Assembly (NCBI GenBank): GCA_000469685.2
Contig: LS997563.1
Span: 18,834,257 to 18,898,256 of the forward strand
DNA length: 64,000 nt
Source: Haemonchus contortus
Taxonomy: Eukaryota; Nematoda; Chromadorea; Rhabditida; Trichostrongylidae
Reading direction: 5' to 3'
Each line of letters starts with the position of its first letter. Position 1 is the first letter of the stretch. Positions 1-12,120 of this stretch are shown one piece after another. Below the pieces are notes generated by a model, which was given only the letters and a program-made list of their open reading frames with translations, did no database searches and was not told the origin of the DNA. The translations under genes and the position numbers were made by a program.

Positions 1-782
1 TTCGATGCCCCCTCTGATACCATTCGTGCAGGAATTAGGTCGGAAAAGGGTCTGGATAGGGACAATAAGGGCAGGAACATTGGGGGACGTCAAGCCTCCG
101 CCCCTCGCTAGGCTGACTACGGGTTCGAATTTTCCTTCACCACTTTCGCATTGGAGCGAAGTTGGTGAAAAATCGATACGCTGATTGGCAAATTGCCAGG
201 AATGGTCAGCTGGTCGACCGCCTCCTTCCGGTACTAATATTCGGCTGCATTTTTACTATTCGCAAATGAAAGTCAAAGAGTGTTCTTGACATTGTACAAG
301 AACACATAAATGACTCCAAATGAAGAAAATGCGTTGCGAATGAAAAAATTGAAATCCTAGCATGCATTTTATAAAACAACGTACTATATGAAAACTTAGG
401 TACACTTAATCGTAAAATGATAAATATAAGGGAATTTACTCACCTTTCTGTGCAGAACAACTGAATAAACATAAAAGTTCAGCGAAATATCAGTTGGGGA
501 ATAAATAGTTTCAAGAATGTAGTCTAAATCAGCTGTTTGGGTGTTTTGTGTGCCATTGCACACATGGCGTCGCATTCGTGTACTTCCGCAAAAATTCACT
601 TAAATACCGTTTTCCCGTTATGAATCTCGTCTAACCACTTTTTCCTCTTTTTTTTCGGCCGTTTGTTTTCCTTTTTATCACTGTTTTCAGCCTTTTATGC
701 TTTACCATTGTCCTAGTGTAGGCCTTACCTACCACTATCTCCGAAATACCGGATACCCCCAAAATTGTCCTGAACTGTGCCT
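1..782 (-). mobile_element. TTAA-type MITE, family F1, copy C (cut by window start)
   Basis: Read on the minus strand this starts with an AGGCACAGTTCAGG terminus next to TTAA at 783-786. It then follows the same order of blocks as the copies at 9748-10660 and 17955-18656: a GGGGGTATCCGG block near the start, and GGCAATTTGCCAA followed by a GTATCGATTTTTC-type block near the far end. The other terminus lies outside the window. No coding capacity is seen, so it is a non-autonomous element. Assignment to a piggyBac-like source is inferred from the TTAA flank only. Confidence 0.75.
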
Positions 783-921
783 TTAAGCCAATGAGGCACC
801 CATTTCAAAGATCTGCTTAGTTGGTGCTCTTTTGTATGGGAGAGTAACCCTCAATTTACATATATTGCAAGTTATTCAGCAAACAAAACACGAATTGGAT
901 CTTATAAAGCGATTTTTTCAG

Positions 922-3900
922 TGTCAAAACCTTGGATGCCTATTGGAAAGATGTCTACGTGAGACCATATATTCGTTGTGGTCCATTTATTGTTGGCGTT
1001 ACCGTCGGATTCCTTCTCAACTACCTGACTCAAAGTCAAAAAGATAATGTCGTAAAAATGCAAAAGGTAGAGTGTTCTTAGTTTTTTGATGCTCTGTTCT
1101 GGAAAGTGCAAAATGGTATCTCTTGTTGAATGGAAACCTTTCCTGTTCCAGGGAGCTCCTTTGCAATCGATCACGAGGGAGGTAGCCACTAGAAGGGTAT
1201 TGTTGATGTGGTCGCTCTAATCTGTAAGCCTCGCTTTGTTGGGGGTTCAGTGGGGGATTTCAAGGTTGGGGTGGGGTCGGAAACGAAAGGGGAAGGGTCG
1301 GTTACGCAGGAAAAGTTGGATAGGATCTAAAAGTACTTATTAGTACCCTCATGATCACCATCATTTGGGCTGACGCAGTATCTCACAAGCAACGCAATTT
1401 ATTTCAGGGTTGATGTAATCTACGGTATTACCGTAATCACCTTCACTCTATTTCTTTCTCCCCTTTCGTCTAGAGCTTTCTTCAGTGTTTTTTGGCTAGT
1501 TTTAGTAGGTTTAAGCATGGAAGGGGGCGGAAGAGGGGCTAGATTGAAAACGAGAAGAGAGAGAATAAAGCTGAAATTCTACAGATAGTAGATATGACAT
1601 GGCCTCCTCTAGCCATTTTAGAGCATTTTCTTGTTGCAGAAATGGGTAGTGATTGGATGGATCTGCTCAACCGTATTAGGACTGTATTCGGTGTTCGGCT
1701 TGTACGAATATGCTCGTACAGGTGATATTTCGGAGTGGTGGAGAGTTTTATATGTGATTGCCGGGCGACATTCTTATGCTCTAGCACTCGGATGGGTGAC
1801 ATTCGCTTCTGCTACCAAGAATGGAGGTCGGTTTCGAGTGTTTAAAAGCTGATCGTTTTTTTAAATAGTGATGTTGGTGGTAACTTCCAAGGGTAGGGCT
1901 TCATGATGGGTATCGTAGTTGTACTGATTTTTTTTCGGTTATTTCTTGAGGAGATGTTCTGAGATAAGGGCGAAGGTGGTGTAGTGGCGAGTGGCGCACT
2001 ACATCACATGCATGGTCTGCCTCGCCATGGGTTCGAATCTCGGATCAAACGTCCACCTAGGCCAACTAGGCCTTTCATCCCTCCGAGGACGTCAAGTTTT
2101 TACCAGACTCGTCTGGGAGTATAAAAGCACTGACTTGTACATCGGCTGGCCACCGCAATTCAATGTATAAGTCACATCCGCACTCATTACGCCACTACGA
2201 TTTTGAATTGAAGTCGAATGCGACGGCGCATCCCTCAGACGTGATTGATCAACACCAAAACCTTATCCTTCACATTTTATGTTCTGAAATTAGCCGTTAG
2301 GCGATATCAATGCTAGAGACAAGGGAAAGAAATAGAGAGTTGGGCCAAAGAGATGCCCACACGACAGAAACGGTTCGGGAGTAGTAGATTTTATTCCGAT
2401 GAATTTCGTACATTTCGTTACATTCGATAGCGCTGGACAAAGGTCATTAAACTTGCTGTCACCGAGTCCATAGGTAGTTTATGAAAGTAAAAGTCCTCCT
2501 GGTGCGAGCTGCTACTCATAGTCTAAAGTAAAGTTCTGAGGCGTCGTTAAATCTCGTCTGAAGGATGCGCCCACGCATTCGACTTCTATTCAGAATCGTA
2601 GCGGCGTATTGAATTCGTGTGTACCTATACAATGACTTGGGGTGCCCAGCCGATGTAAAGTCGATGCTTTTATTCTCCAGGACAAGTCGATGCCAGTTAA
2701 CCGTCCCCAGAGGGAAGGGAAGGCCTGGTCGGCCTAGGCGGGATAGGTCCGAGACTCGAACCCGCGATCATACGTGTGTGAAGTGCCACTACACCACTTT
2801 CACCAATTCTTTTCTTCAAAAGGAATAGGCTCAACTGAAACATATTTCGAATTTTTTATGTTTCATTCAATCAACTTTAGGGACAACAAATTTCAGGTCC
2901 AGTAGGAGCGTTTCTCGGTTGGAAGTTTTTCATGCCGTTGTCGAAGATCACCTTTTGTGCTTACCTCCTCCACCCGATAATGCTGCAGATCTATAATTTC
3001 AGTCGACCTCAACCATTTCACTTTACTACTGGCTTCCAAATGGTGAGTTTCAGTAAGTAGATAGAAGAATCACTTATGATCTCGATATTTGTTTGACCCT
3101 GCTCTTAGGACTGTACATAATGTGTTTGTTGTTAGTAGTTTCCATTTTGGGTGCCCCCACTCCCACTCATTCCCTTTACAATAGAGCTGTGAGAAGATGG
3201 CTTTTGATGGAGGGTCTGCTCTACACAGCAAGCTGCAGGAAAGGAACAAGTTCGCCGCGCCGGCTACGGCTTGTAGGTTATGTTCGCTTGCACACTGCCT
3301 CCCATGCCTCCTACGTGGGCTTTTTAGGCCTCGTTTGCCGCTTGTCATATAGTGTTACTCCATTGCAGCTCCTTAGGATAGTTTCGTCGCTTGTGAAGCT
3401 TCTTCAACGAGAGAGACTGACGGTTCCCATTCCCTCTGACTCTGATCCCATCGCCTCTGACTCCATATCAACACATATGTGAACTTCGACAAATCAAATA
3501 CCCCTACGCAACAACTTTCTTCATGTTCATTATTTTCGGAATTGAAAGAATGAGTAAATGAAGAGAAAGAAGGTGAGAAACACTGAGGCTGTAATGACCT
3601 CAGGTTCGGCCTACGGTCCTGACTCAAGTTTTGACGGGATATCCGAGTTTCAAATCTCCTGCGGCATCCGGGTATTTATGCTCTAGTTCATGGTGGGGTC
3701 GATGCTTCTTCCATTGAATTCTTTTTCAACTGCGATGGACGTTAAACGTAGAAGAGTAGAGAAGGAATGAGAAGGTAATAATCATTAAGTTAGAACAGCA
3801 ACGAGGACGCAGAACAGATGATGCGGGCGGACGGCTACGGTGAAGAGAAAAACGAAAGAGTGGCGCTGGAGTCGTTGCCAGCCCATCCCATGCTCACTCC

Positions 3901-4438
3901 CGCCCGAAATGCCTGCGTTTTTTGATTCCATTATGAAACAATCGAACGCATCGCGCGTGTTTTGCTGCTTTCCCTTGGAGGCAGAAAGCACTTGGAGGCT
4001 GGTCCGACAACTTTTCTAGATTCGATAACTTCTCCCGAAGCGCAGGAATCTCGAAAAGTATCCCTCAGCTTATCCAGTAAGAACAGCAGTCTGGTCTTTC
4101 GGGGTCGTGGTCGTGGATCTGATTGAATATGCACTCAGGTGCATTAGTTTCTGAATTGTGCAAGGATAATGAATAAAGAAGTACATAACGTACCTTTCTC
4201 GTCTCTTGTAATTTTTTCTTATTTTATTGCTTAATGCATATCGTTTCAGCTGCGACACACACTCGAGGCGATTTTCGTATCCTACTTGATGGCATTCTTT
4301 TTTGCATTGGCATTCGAGAAGCCTTTCAACATTTTCGATGAAATGCTAATCCCTGTTAAAAGAAGGAGGGCATCCACAAGACGGAAATCTATCGAAATTG
4401 ACGGTACAAATGGTGAAGCTCAGCCTCTCAAAAACTGA
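922..4438 (+). CDS. NRF-6-like membrane acyltransferase (acyltransferase-3 family), C-terminal exons; partial
   Basis: Four exons join in phase: 922-1066, 1640-1826, 2897-3042 and 4250-4438 (TGA at 4436-4438), giving 221 residues. The peptide has the YWKDVYVRPYIRCGPFIVG motif at its start, followed by several hydrophobic segments, GPVGAFLGW, and FCAYLLHPIMLQIYN. This is the C-terminal half of the acyltransferase-3 domain found in the nose-resistant-to-fluoxetine family. The protein ends in a basic, serine-containing tail (VKRRRASTRRKS) that is probably cytoplasmic. C. elegans NRF-6 relatives act in intestine and hypodermis in lipid or drug transport; the acyl substrate is unknown. The N-terminal secreted NRF domain and first membrane segments are not found upstream and should lie before the window. 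Intron 2 carries two SINE copies in opposite orientation. Family call is firm; the exact member is not known. Confidence 0.85.
1975..2275 (+). repeat. tRNA-derived SINE, copy 1
   Basis: The head resembles a tRNA gene with pol III promoter boxes: TGGCGAGTGG (box A-like) and GGGTTCGAATCTC (box B). An unrelated body follows with the blocks ACCAGACTCGTCTGGGAG and TATAAAAGCACTGACTTGTA, then a tail with GAAGTCGAATGCG. The same body occurs at 2545-2805, 41235-41890, 57215-57490 and 57965-58345. It lies in an intron of the NRF-6-like gene. That it is a SINE is inferred from the tRNA-like head and dispersal. Confidence 0.65.
2545..2805 (-). repeat. tRNA-derived SINE, copy 2 (inverted to copy 1)
   Basis: Reverse-complement relative of the SINE at 1975-2275. 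It has the CATTCGACTTCTATTCAG block first, then ACAATGACTTGG, GCCGATGTAAAGTC, and finally the inverted box B (CGAACCCGCGATCAT). With copy 1 it forms a large inverted pair in the same intron, separated by about 270 bases of unassigned sequence. Confidence 0.65.
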
Positions 4439-5059
4439 GGTGTACATAGACATGAGGGTTTCATGTGTGCTATCATGTTGATTTCTTTCAAGTTTGTCAC
4501 TGAACTCAAAGTCGTTGCTACTGTTGTTATGAGTACTTATATGTTTTCTCATTATTCACCGAAAAACCTATTGATGTTTATCTAATGAAATCGCTGATTG
4601 AATGAGCTAACATAAGCTCCAGCATAGTTTCTACGTGTGTGAGATGATTGCGTATCAGAATTGATATAGTACTTTCTGCACTGTTCTTCTTTTACTTTAA
4701 TGCTATATGACATTGAGAAGCCGAAGTTTGAAGAGCGTTCATAGAATGTGAAAGAATGAAGCAGTCTCAATGTCCCACGATGGGTCATTTGCCGAGTAAC
4801 ACGACCGCACCTAGCCATGGTTGCTGCTGCTTTTGAGTAGCGGTTCAAAATGTGGTTTGTTCGGGGATATATAGCTCTTTAGGTCTGCACTGTAGCCTTT
4901 ATTTATTGGTGGCACGGTACTGGAAAAATTGATGTAGCGTTGATGAGAGTCATGACACTCTCACCTGCAGAGAATATATCTTGTGACTTGTGTGTGAGAC
5001 TTTTAATGCTTTATAGATTGCTACAAATACTTTTGAAATTAACAGGAAGGGCTAGGGGT
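4439..5059. other. Intergenic, nothing recognised
   Basis: Downstream of the NRF-6-like stop codon I see short AT-rich frames only and no convincing exon on either strand. The 3' UTR of the upstream gene probably lies in the first part. Confidence 0.4.
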
Positions 5060-5700
5060 TACCCCTGAAGGTTCGCTCTTAGGACACGCTTGAAGGGGAC
5101 TCACGAGAGCAATCCCGTAATAGCTCTTCGCAGCATTGACTGGTTCGTAGTCTCTCCTCCTGCTTGCCAGATTTTTATATTGATTAGAGATGATAGATGA
5201 TAACTAGTTTTCGCTCAGCGCGGGTAAGTTAGTGTTCTCGTTTATTTTCTCTATCGTAATGAGCACTAAAGGGCTGCTTTCTAGACCCGCTCGAAGTAAA
5301 CTCGAGACAGCAATCCCGTAAGGGCTCTCCGCAGCATTGACGGGATCGTAATCTCTCCTCCAGCATGCGAAGTTTTTATATTGATCAGAGATCATAGGCT
5401 ACTCGCTGAACTCTTTTTCTGGCAATTAATTTTCGTTCAGTACGGGTTTTCTCGTTTTCTTCTCTATCATAGTGGGCGCTGAAGACCTGCTATTGAACAC
5501 GCTTCAGGCGACTCAAGACAGCAATCCTGTAAGAGCTTCTCGCAGCATTGACGGGAACGTACTCTCTCTTCCCTCATGCCAGGTTGTTATATTGACTAGA
5601 GATCATAGGCAATTCTCTAAACTCTTTCTGACAATTTTTTCGTTTACTAGGGGTAAGTTCGTTTTCTCGTTTTTCCTCTATCTTAGTGAGCCCTGAAGAA
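5060..5700. repeat. Tandem repeat, three units of about 205 bp
   Basis: The landmark GCAATCCCGTAA..GC(A)GCATTGAC recurs at about 5109, 5310 and 5521, i.e. at spacings of 201 and 211 bases. Each unit also carries a TTTTATATTGATYAGAGAT block and a GTTTTCTCGTTTNTTCTCTATC block. Units differ by roughly a tenth to a fifth of positions by eye. No coding sense is apparent. Confidence 0.8.
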
Positions 5701-5759
5701 TTGCTAGAGAGCTCACACCTTTTGCACAGGGGAACGGCCGTTCCGCGCTGTCGTCGGAA

Positions 5760-6095
5760 CTAAGGGGTCTGGATTTGAATTCTCAATGTTAGTATACAGA
5801 GAGTCGCCGTGGGAACTTGGGGAGAAAATCCATTACCCGAGACAAAGTCACCCTGCCCTTTCCGCTCCCGGCACAGCCCGCTGCCATCTCGGGATGACAT
5901 AACAGTACAATTAAGTGTCGCTAGAGCGAATGATTTTCACTAGTTGGTGTTATCCTAATTTTCGATTGACAGCTGTTGACTGAGTTCAAATTGATTGCCC
6001 CACTGAATTACGATGTCCGTTAAGAATCGCGGATCGACGTGCCGCGGGGGAAGGCTGCGAGGTGACCTAGTTTTGATGGACACGCGAACCGAGGC
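5760..6095 (+). repeat. MITE-like element, family G, degraded copy
   Basis: Matches the better copy at 12934-13215 in the same orientation. Shared blocks are GATGACATAACAGTAC, AAGTGTCGCTAGAGCGAA, TTGCCCCACTGAA and the right end GTGACCTAGTTTTGATGG near 6061. The left part overlaps a GC-rich block (GAGAGTCGCCGTGGGAACTT) shared with repeats at 16.8 kb and 17.5 kb. Confidence 0.6.
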
Positions 6096-9000
6096 GCACT
6101 TCTTTGCGCGCCCGTTAGCGTTTTGATCTACGCCGTCGATTCCTCCTCGAGACGTCGTTGCGCGAGGCTTCGCGCCCAACGTATTTGACAACGTTAACAA
6201 TCGATAATGTGGTCATCACCACCGAACCAATCCTCTGACTACCTTACTGAACACTTTCACCTTCACTTTCCGTGATCATCCCTGATTTCGAGAACTTCGA
6301 ACATCCCGCATGAAACTGCACTTAACAATGCTTGCCATCGATCGTCTTTTTCTCATTGGTGGTTCTATATCCGTCTGTTTTTTCTTTTCTCAATTTGAAA
6401 ACGTAGTCCCATAAAGAATTGCACCTGTTCATAGAATATTACGTGTACTGTATTGCAAAAAGTTCATATTATTGGCCTGTTGTTGCGGCGGTTGTTCACC
6501 TTCCTCTCGCCTAATATTATGAGTTTTGTCAGTAGGGGCCGAAGGGCGAGACCGCACAAGAGAGCGAACCCCTAAACGCAAGGCGTACTAATGATCATAG
6601 GAGGTCAGAAACTGTTCGCGCGGGGGAGCGAATGCATCGAGTTAGGTGGATCAGTAGTATTCGACTAGTTTGCTCATCTGAGGTGAGGTCTCCCCTCATC
6701 TCTGATATTTTCTGTGTGGCCCCTGTGGCCCGTTCATCCCTTAAGGGCCTTTGTGGCCAATCTTTCGTTGAGGGTCTCTGTGGCCGTGGCTCGGGAGGTC
6801 TAGGTGACCCAGGTGGTCGGAGGGCCATATCTAGCCTAAGACAGGAATAGTGTAGCGGCATTAGTGGTCGAGATCTCGAAACCAGCATAGGTCCCTAGGT
6901 ATCCCTTAGGGACAAGTGGGTTTGGTAGTGCCCGACACGGGAAACAGTACGGGTGTGTTCAGGGGAACGCCGGAACGCACTCAGCCAAGTGATCTGTAGG
7001 ATTTCATCCGACCTTTGTTTTGCAATTTTTTGCCGTTGCACTACGTTAATTGTTCTGTTGTTTCTTTTTTTGTGATAAATTTGCCATCATTCTTCTCGTA
7101 CATGCTATTCAGTGGTGCACTCCACCATTACCTATTTCACGACTTGATTTTTGTGTACAGTTTCACTTTTTCCCACCTTTTCCTGTTTGATCGTTCTATT
7201 TTGGTCTCTTCGCTATTGGTGCTGGCTTGCCCGCTTTGACGTCAACCCTATTACCTTGAAACTTATTTTTTCCCTTTTTTCCGCTGGATCCCTCGAAGCT
7301 CTGTTGCATGCATTGTACTGATTCCTATCTAGGATCTAAGTTCATGTCTTCAGTGTGCCTATTACACGTTGGTCAGCCAAGGCCCTGGTTTTAAAAAGAC
7401 GAGAGGTGCCAGCCAAAACATCCAAAACTTTTCAAGTTGGTGATAATGAAGTCGTAAATTCGTTACTATGAGACTGTTCTAGAATGGCAAGGACCCGCGT
7501 TGTTGAAGGATATTCATGGAAGAATAGGGGTCCTAAATATGAAGAGATGATCAAGGTCTCTATCAAAGATGCTTATGCCAATAGAGAAAGGATTTGATCG
7601 GAAAAAAGAACTTATAATCTTTTCTTCTGAGTTGCCGGTACCTACAGGTGACCCTGCTCTTCGTAAAAGAAATGTGGCTTGGAGAAAAAAGAGAGAAGTA
7701 TTCATGATATTCTCGTCCTTGAATGTAGACCGGTAGAAATTCACCAAATAGGCAATATGAGTAGAACGCGTTTAGGAGTTGTGAAAGTCGTTTTACCCTC
7801 ACGATCACATTATTTTACAACTTTGTCGTCGTCTGTTCAGTGAGACTGCGTTTGAACTGTCTTTCCCCCTAATTGACAAATCTTTGGTCATGCTTGGAGG
7901 TGTAAATGTACTGTTCTTGTTTTGTGTAAGTTTTTCGTCCAACGTTAAAGCATCTGACCGTAGGTCCATTGTGCTGGAACCGAGGGCCCCCAATACACTT
8001 TTTATGAGCCGGGTAATCGAGTTGTGTGCAGTAATGAAAAGGGGCGCTGCTTTATGACAGTTCCAGAACTCAGGATACGATCTTATTGTAAGCCACGCTG
8101 CGCAAGGGTGACGACGGTTAGACGGCGATCATGACTCATCTGACTATTTTTGAGCGGAATGAGGAGGACGCAAGCGATCAAGGAGTCGACACAAAATACT
8201 GACCGGAGACGGCCCTACTTTGGAACCTCCATTGCTTCTAGGGGCGACGTCCCGGAAACCGAGACTTGCTCACCTTCCTGTAGCTCTCTTTGTATGTCTT
8301 ATGCATTTATCTATTTATTTATCGCGTTCCACCATGTTACAGGAAGTTTGTATTTGTTCTTTTCGTTTTCATTTGTATATGCATGAAGCCCATTTGCTAT
8401 GACTTTCTCAATGAAGCTTAATCAGACATTTGTCCAAGTGGTACATGCACGAACCGCTGCGCACTCCAACTTACTTTATTACACAGGTGAACTGAACTGA
8501 GCAATGTACTCCTTTTCTCAACATTTTAAAATCGGAGACTGAGGTTCGATCCCTTTTGTGCTGTGTCGCGCTTTACTTACACCTTTCTGATTTCAGAAAT
8601 CGCAATATTAAGAGACTTTTGATTGAGTGCCTTTCTAATTCACCCAGTAAAATCCATGTAACCACCAACCAATGCGAGTCGCTTCTCTGCGAAGCGAAAG
8701 GACTATACCAAAGGCTGCGTTAGAAATGGACACCCATTAGAAGAGGTACTAGGCATAAAGTAGAGGAAGACATGCTATATTTACATTCTCGAAAAAGAAA
8801 GCAGTGTCCAAGCTGCCCGCCTTAAGATATGCTACGGATATTCAACGCCTCAATGATGATGATGAACAGGAGCACTAGTGACTTCTTTGCCTTGGTTTTT
8901 GCAACCCGTACTTGAACATCATACCATTCGGTAATTAATTTTATATTCTGCCCCCATTCCTTTTCTGAAGGACGTTATTGTCAATCCGTATGAGGTCTTC

Positions 9001-9575
9001 CTATTTTTAGAGCCTGGTGGTACTTTACCCCGAATTCTTACAGCAAGCGGAAGTGGTTTCGAATTGACTACAATATCCCTTGACTCGGAAGTCAAAATTT
9101 TCTCTTCATAGCGCGCAACTGCATCCGTCGCGACTTTCGGAAAAAAACACCCGTTCTAAAACAGCTCAAAATTCTGCGAAATTCAACGGGATTTCTCCTA
9201 TTTTCTGCAAAAGATTGCTTTTGCGGTGTATCACCCTCCTACAGTGATTCTCAATGCTTCTTTGATATTTGCTTAAATACAAGCATTACGCTTGCCCCCG
9301 TCAAGGTCGTTGGAAAGTTCAGTACAGTAGCGTGGAACGACTTTTCTCGAGGAATGTTCTGCATCCTGGACAACATGGCCTCTCTGCTGGTGAATTGACA
9401 ACAACCCGGCTTGCGAATCTCTTATTTGATTGGAATCTGGCCATCAGTGATGCTGGTTCTATGATGTTAAAAGGGATCTGCCTTAGGCATCACATACCGT
9501 CTGCTCTCAAGGATAATATAGGTGTTAGGACGACTAACTGCCTGCGGAGGAACGAAATATGTACCAAGTTCTCTA
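6096..9575. other. Gene-poor stretch, no feature recognised
   Basis: Only short, mutually inconsistent frames on both strands. A locally GC-rich, repeat-like patch sits at about 6530-7000 (multiple GTGGCC motifs), and AT-rich spacer follows. I see no domain, RNA gene or paired termini that I can defend. The last few hundred bases before 9576 may be decayed 5' sequence of the LINE that follows. Confidence 0.4.
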
Positions 9576-9743
9576 ACTACTTGTACTATTCAAAGGAGGA
9601 CCGATCAAATCACTGCAGATGAACCGATCCAGATGTCATGAGAGAAGAAGTGGAGGATGCAGTGAAACAGATTGAATCGGGGAAGACCCCAGGTTGCGAC
9701 AACATGCGTCCGGAACACCTGAAAGCAGCTGGATTACCTCTCT
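9576..9743 (+). pseudogene. RTE-clade LINE reverse transcriptase, 5' fragment
   Basis: The frame at 9638-9745 reads EEVEDAVKQIESGKTPGCDN followed by a RPEHLKAAG motif. This is the segment just upstream of the RT fingers in RTE-clade non-LTR retrotransposons. The frame is broken at 9748 by a MITE and resumes exactly at 10661. It is a dead copy with stops on both sides. Confidence 0.8.
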
Positions 9744-9747
9744 TTAA

Positions 9748-10660
9748 AGGCAGAGTTCACGATAATATAGGGGTAGGTATCCGGTTTTCGGCGTTAAGTG
9801 ATAGGTACGGCCTACAGTAGTTCAATGGTAAAACAGAAATTGCAAAAAACGACAATTAAAAGAAATACAAATGGTCAAAAAAAGAAGCAAAAAGGGGTGT
9901 TGGACGAGTTACACAGCCAAAAATTGCGGCTAAGGGGAGTGTTCGGGCGCGTCAGACGACCGCGACGCGCAGGGTCTGCAATTGCACACAGCACACGCAA
10001 ACAGCTGATTTTCTGAGGGGATGCATGCAAATATTCAAACTGCACGTAGGACATTGAACAAGAATGACCCTTTATGAAGAACGTGCTAAACAGATTGGAT
10101 AATAATAATAAACGATCATCAATACATAGGAATAAAAAAGAATCGCAAGCAATACCTTATCCAAAACATCTTTGCAATCTTCAAAATGGTTTCGAGAAAT
10201 GTTCTCACCATCTGTTGAAAACATTCCATCATAACTCAATTGAAGATTGCGCGAATAAAAAATAATTATCACGAATAAAACAAATTTGCGTGCGAAAAAC
10301 CATATCGTGTATTCCCATACGTAATTGACTTACCTGATCTACTCGCAGTTGCAGTAAATAATCATTTTCAGCTGAGTTGAATAGTAGTAGCAATAGAAAA
10401 CGATCGAATATCAAAACTATTCGGCGAACGCAACAAAATATACATGTCCGTCCTTGGCAATTTGCCAATCAGCTTATCGATTGTTCACAAATGTTGCTCC
10501 AATGCAAAAAAGGTGAACGGCAATTAGATTTCGTAGTCACCCCTTTTTATGCCGTATCCAGAACGTTTTACGACCTCACTTCGGCACATATTGTATCAGG
10601 GGAGAACCCGAATTCATACCATGTGGAAATCTCCGAAACCATTTTTCAAGAACTGTGCCT
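9748..10660 (+). mobile_element. TTAA-type MITE, family F1, copy A (nested in the LINE)
   Basis: A 913 bp element with termini AGGCAGAGTTCACG and GAACTGTGCCT. It is flanked by TTAA (9744-9747) and a once-mutated TCAA (10661-10664). Removing the element and one target copy re-joins the RT frame across LPLF/KALVERF, so the insertion site is read directly. No transposase is encoded. The body matches copies B (17955-18656) and C (1-782). Confidence 0.88.
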
Positions 10661-12120
10661 TCAAAGCGCTGGTAGAGCGCTTCAGCAGATACTGCAGCGA
10701 GAAGGGGATTCCAGCGGTGTGGAAGAAATCAAGGACGATACCGCTGTTGAAAACAGGCGATCCCAAGAGTTTTGACAGTTATTGACCCGTCACTTTGCTG
10801 TCTCAAAACTATAAGACCTTCACCAGGATAATCATTAATCGCATAGTTGGAGATCTGGACATGGCCATGAGCCGAGGTCAAGCGGGATTTTGAAGAGGGA
10901 ATTCCGCACTTGACTATTTATTTGTACGGTCAGCTTACCGAGAAATGTGGAGAGTATCGGATTCCTTCATGCATCGCGTTTGCCGACTACAGGAAAGCAT
11001 TCGACTTGGTCGAAACAAACCCGCTGCTAAATGCAATGAGAAGATACGATATCAATTCGTGCTATTTCGACCTTCTCGAAGAGCTGAACAAAGGCTGTAC
11101 CACAGAAATCGAGCTCTTCAACGATCATGTCAAATAAAATATGCCAGGGCGTTAGACAAAGCGATACGATTTCTCCGAAATTGTTTGCATCAAATTGTGA
11201 AGCCCTGTTCAATGATCTTGGCTGGACCGGAGCTATAGAGATCGACCTATCCGCTCTTTGCGGACGATTGCGTCATTTTCACACATGATGCCCTAGAGCT
11301 CCAGGCGAAACTTGTGCAACTACAGATGAAATCGAGTGAAATCGAACTTGAAATGGATTTGTCAAAAACGAAAAAAAAAACGAAAGAAAAAGGAGTGGAT
11401 GCGCAAATAAATAGTTCAGTCCTACAGCGACAGTCAAAATAAATCGCGAAACCATCGAAGAGATAAAAAGCTTCAAGTACCTCGGACACCAACTTAGTTT
11501 CACAAAGGCAGCAGCGGAGAGTACAGCAGGCGCAGGAAGGCAGCTTGGTCTAGCTTCTACAGAATTTCAATGTTATTACTAAACGAAGACCTCCCGATGA
11601 AACTGAAAGCGTCCCTTTTCCACTCGACTGCGGTACCCGAGCTGTCGTACAGCGCGCAATACTGAGCGTCAACGAAGGCAGTCGAAGAGGAATTTGCTGT
11701 GTTGGAGAATTTTGAGAATTTGCGAAGTATCACTTCGTGAACATATTTCAAACACAGAGTTGCGAAGACGAAGTGGCCTTGTTGATGTTGTCCAGGATAT
11801 GTATAAACGTAAACGAGAATGGGCTGGTCATGTGGCACGTGAAAGATAATCGTTGGACCTTCCGGCTAACGAATTGGATCCCATGGATCGCAAACCAGCG
11901 CCGGAAGGCCTAAATTGTGGTGGGCCGATCCTATGGTCAATGTGCTCGGCCAACAATAGGGAAGACGTGTGTAGGACAGGAATGGATGGCTCAAAGTCGA
12001 CTTGCGTGAATGGCGAAGATCGCGAGGACAAGTCGGACACAGCTGATACAGGTGATACAGAACTATGCAAATCACAACAAGATCTATGGTGTTTATGACG
12101 ATAGTGATAAATGTGAAGTG
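10661..12120 (+). pseudogene. RTE-clade LINE reverse transcriptase, main fragment
   Basis: Collinear but stop-ridden and frameshifted. From the 5' end it shows KALVERFSRYCSEKGIPAVW, a RPVTLLSQNYK-like block with the R codon turned into a stop, GQAGF, and the catalytic motif A-like FADYRKAFD near 10978-11004. Next come GVRQ..TISPKLFA, the catalytic YPLFADDCVIFT (LFADD at 11254-11268), EEIKSFKYLGHQL near 11460, and the RKREWAGHVA motif near 11810. These are the landmarks of RTE-1/BovB-type elements, which copy their RNA into DNA at a nicked target. Several frameshifts and stops mean no protein is made. The endonuclease domain expected upstream is not seen. Confidence 0.85.

Noticed and set aside
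1985..2050. Possible tRNA gene
   Set aside because: A and B boxes are present, but the cloverleaf arms do not pair properly and the same head recurs with the SINE body.
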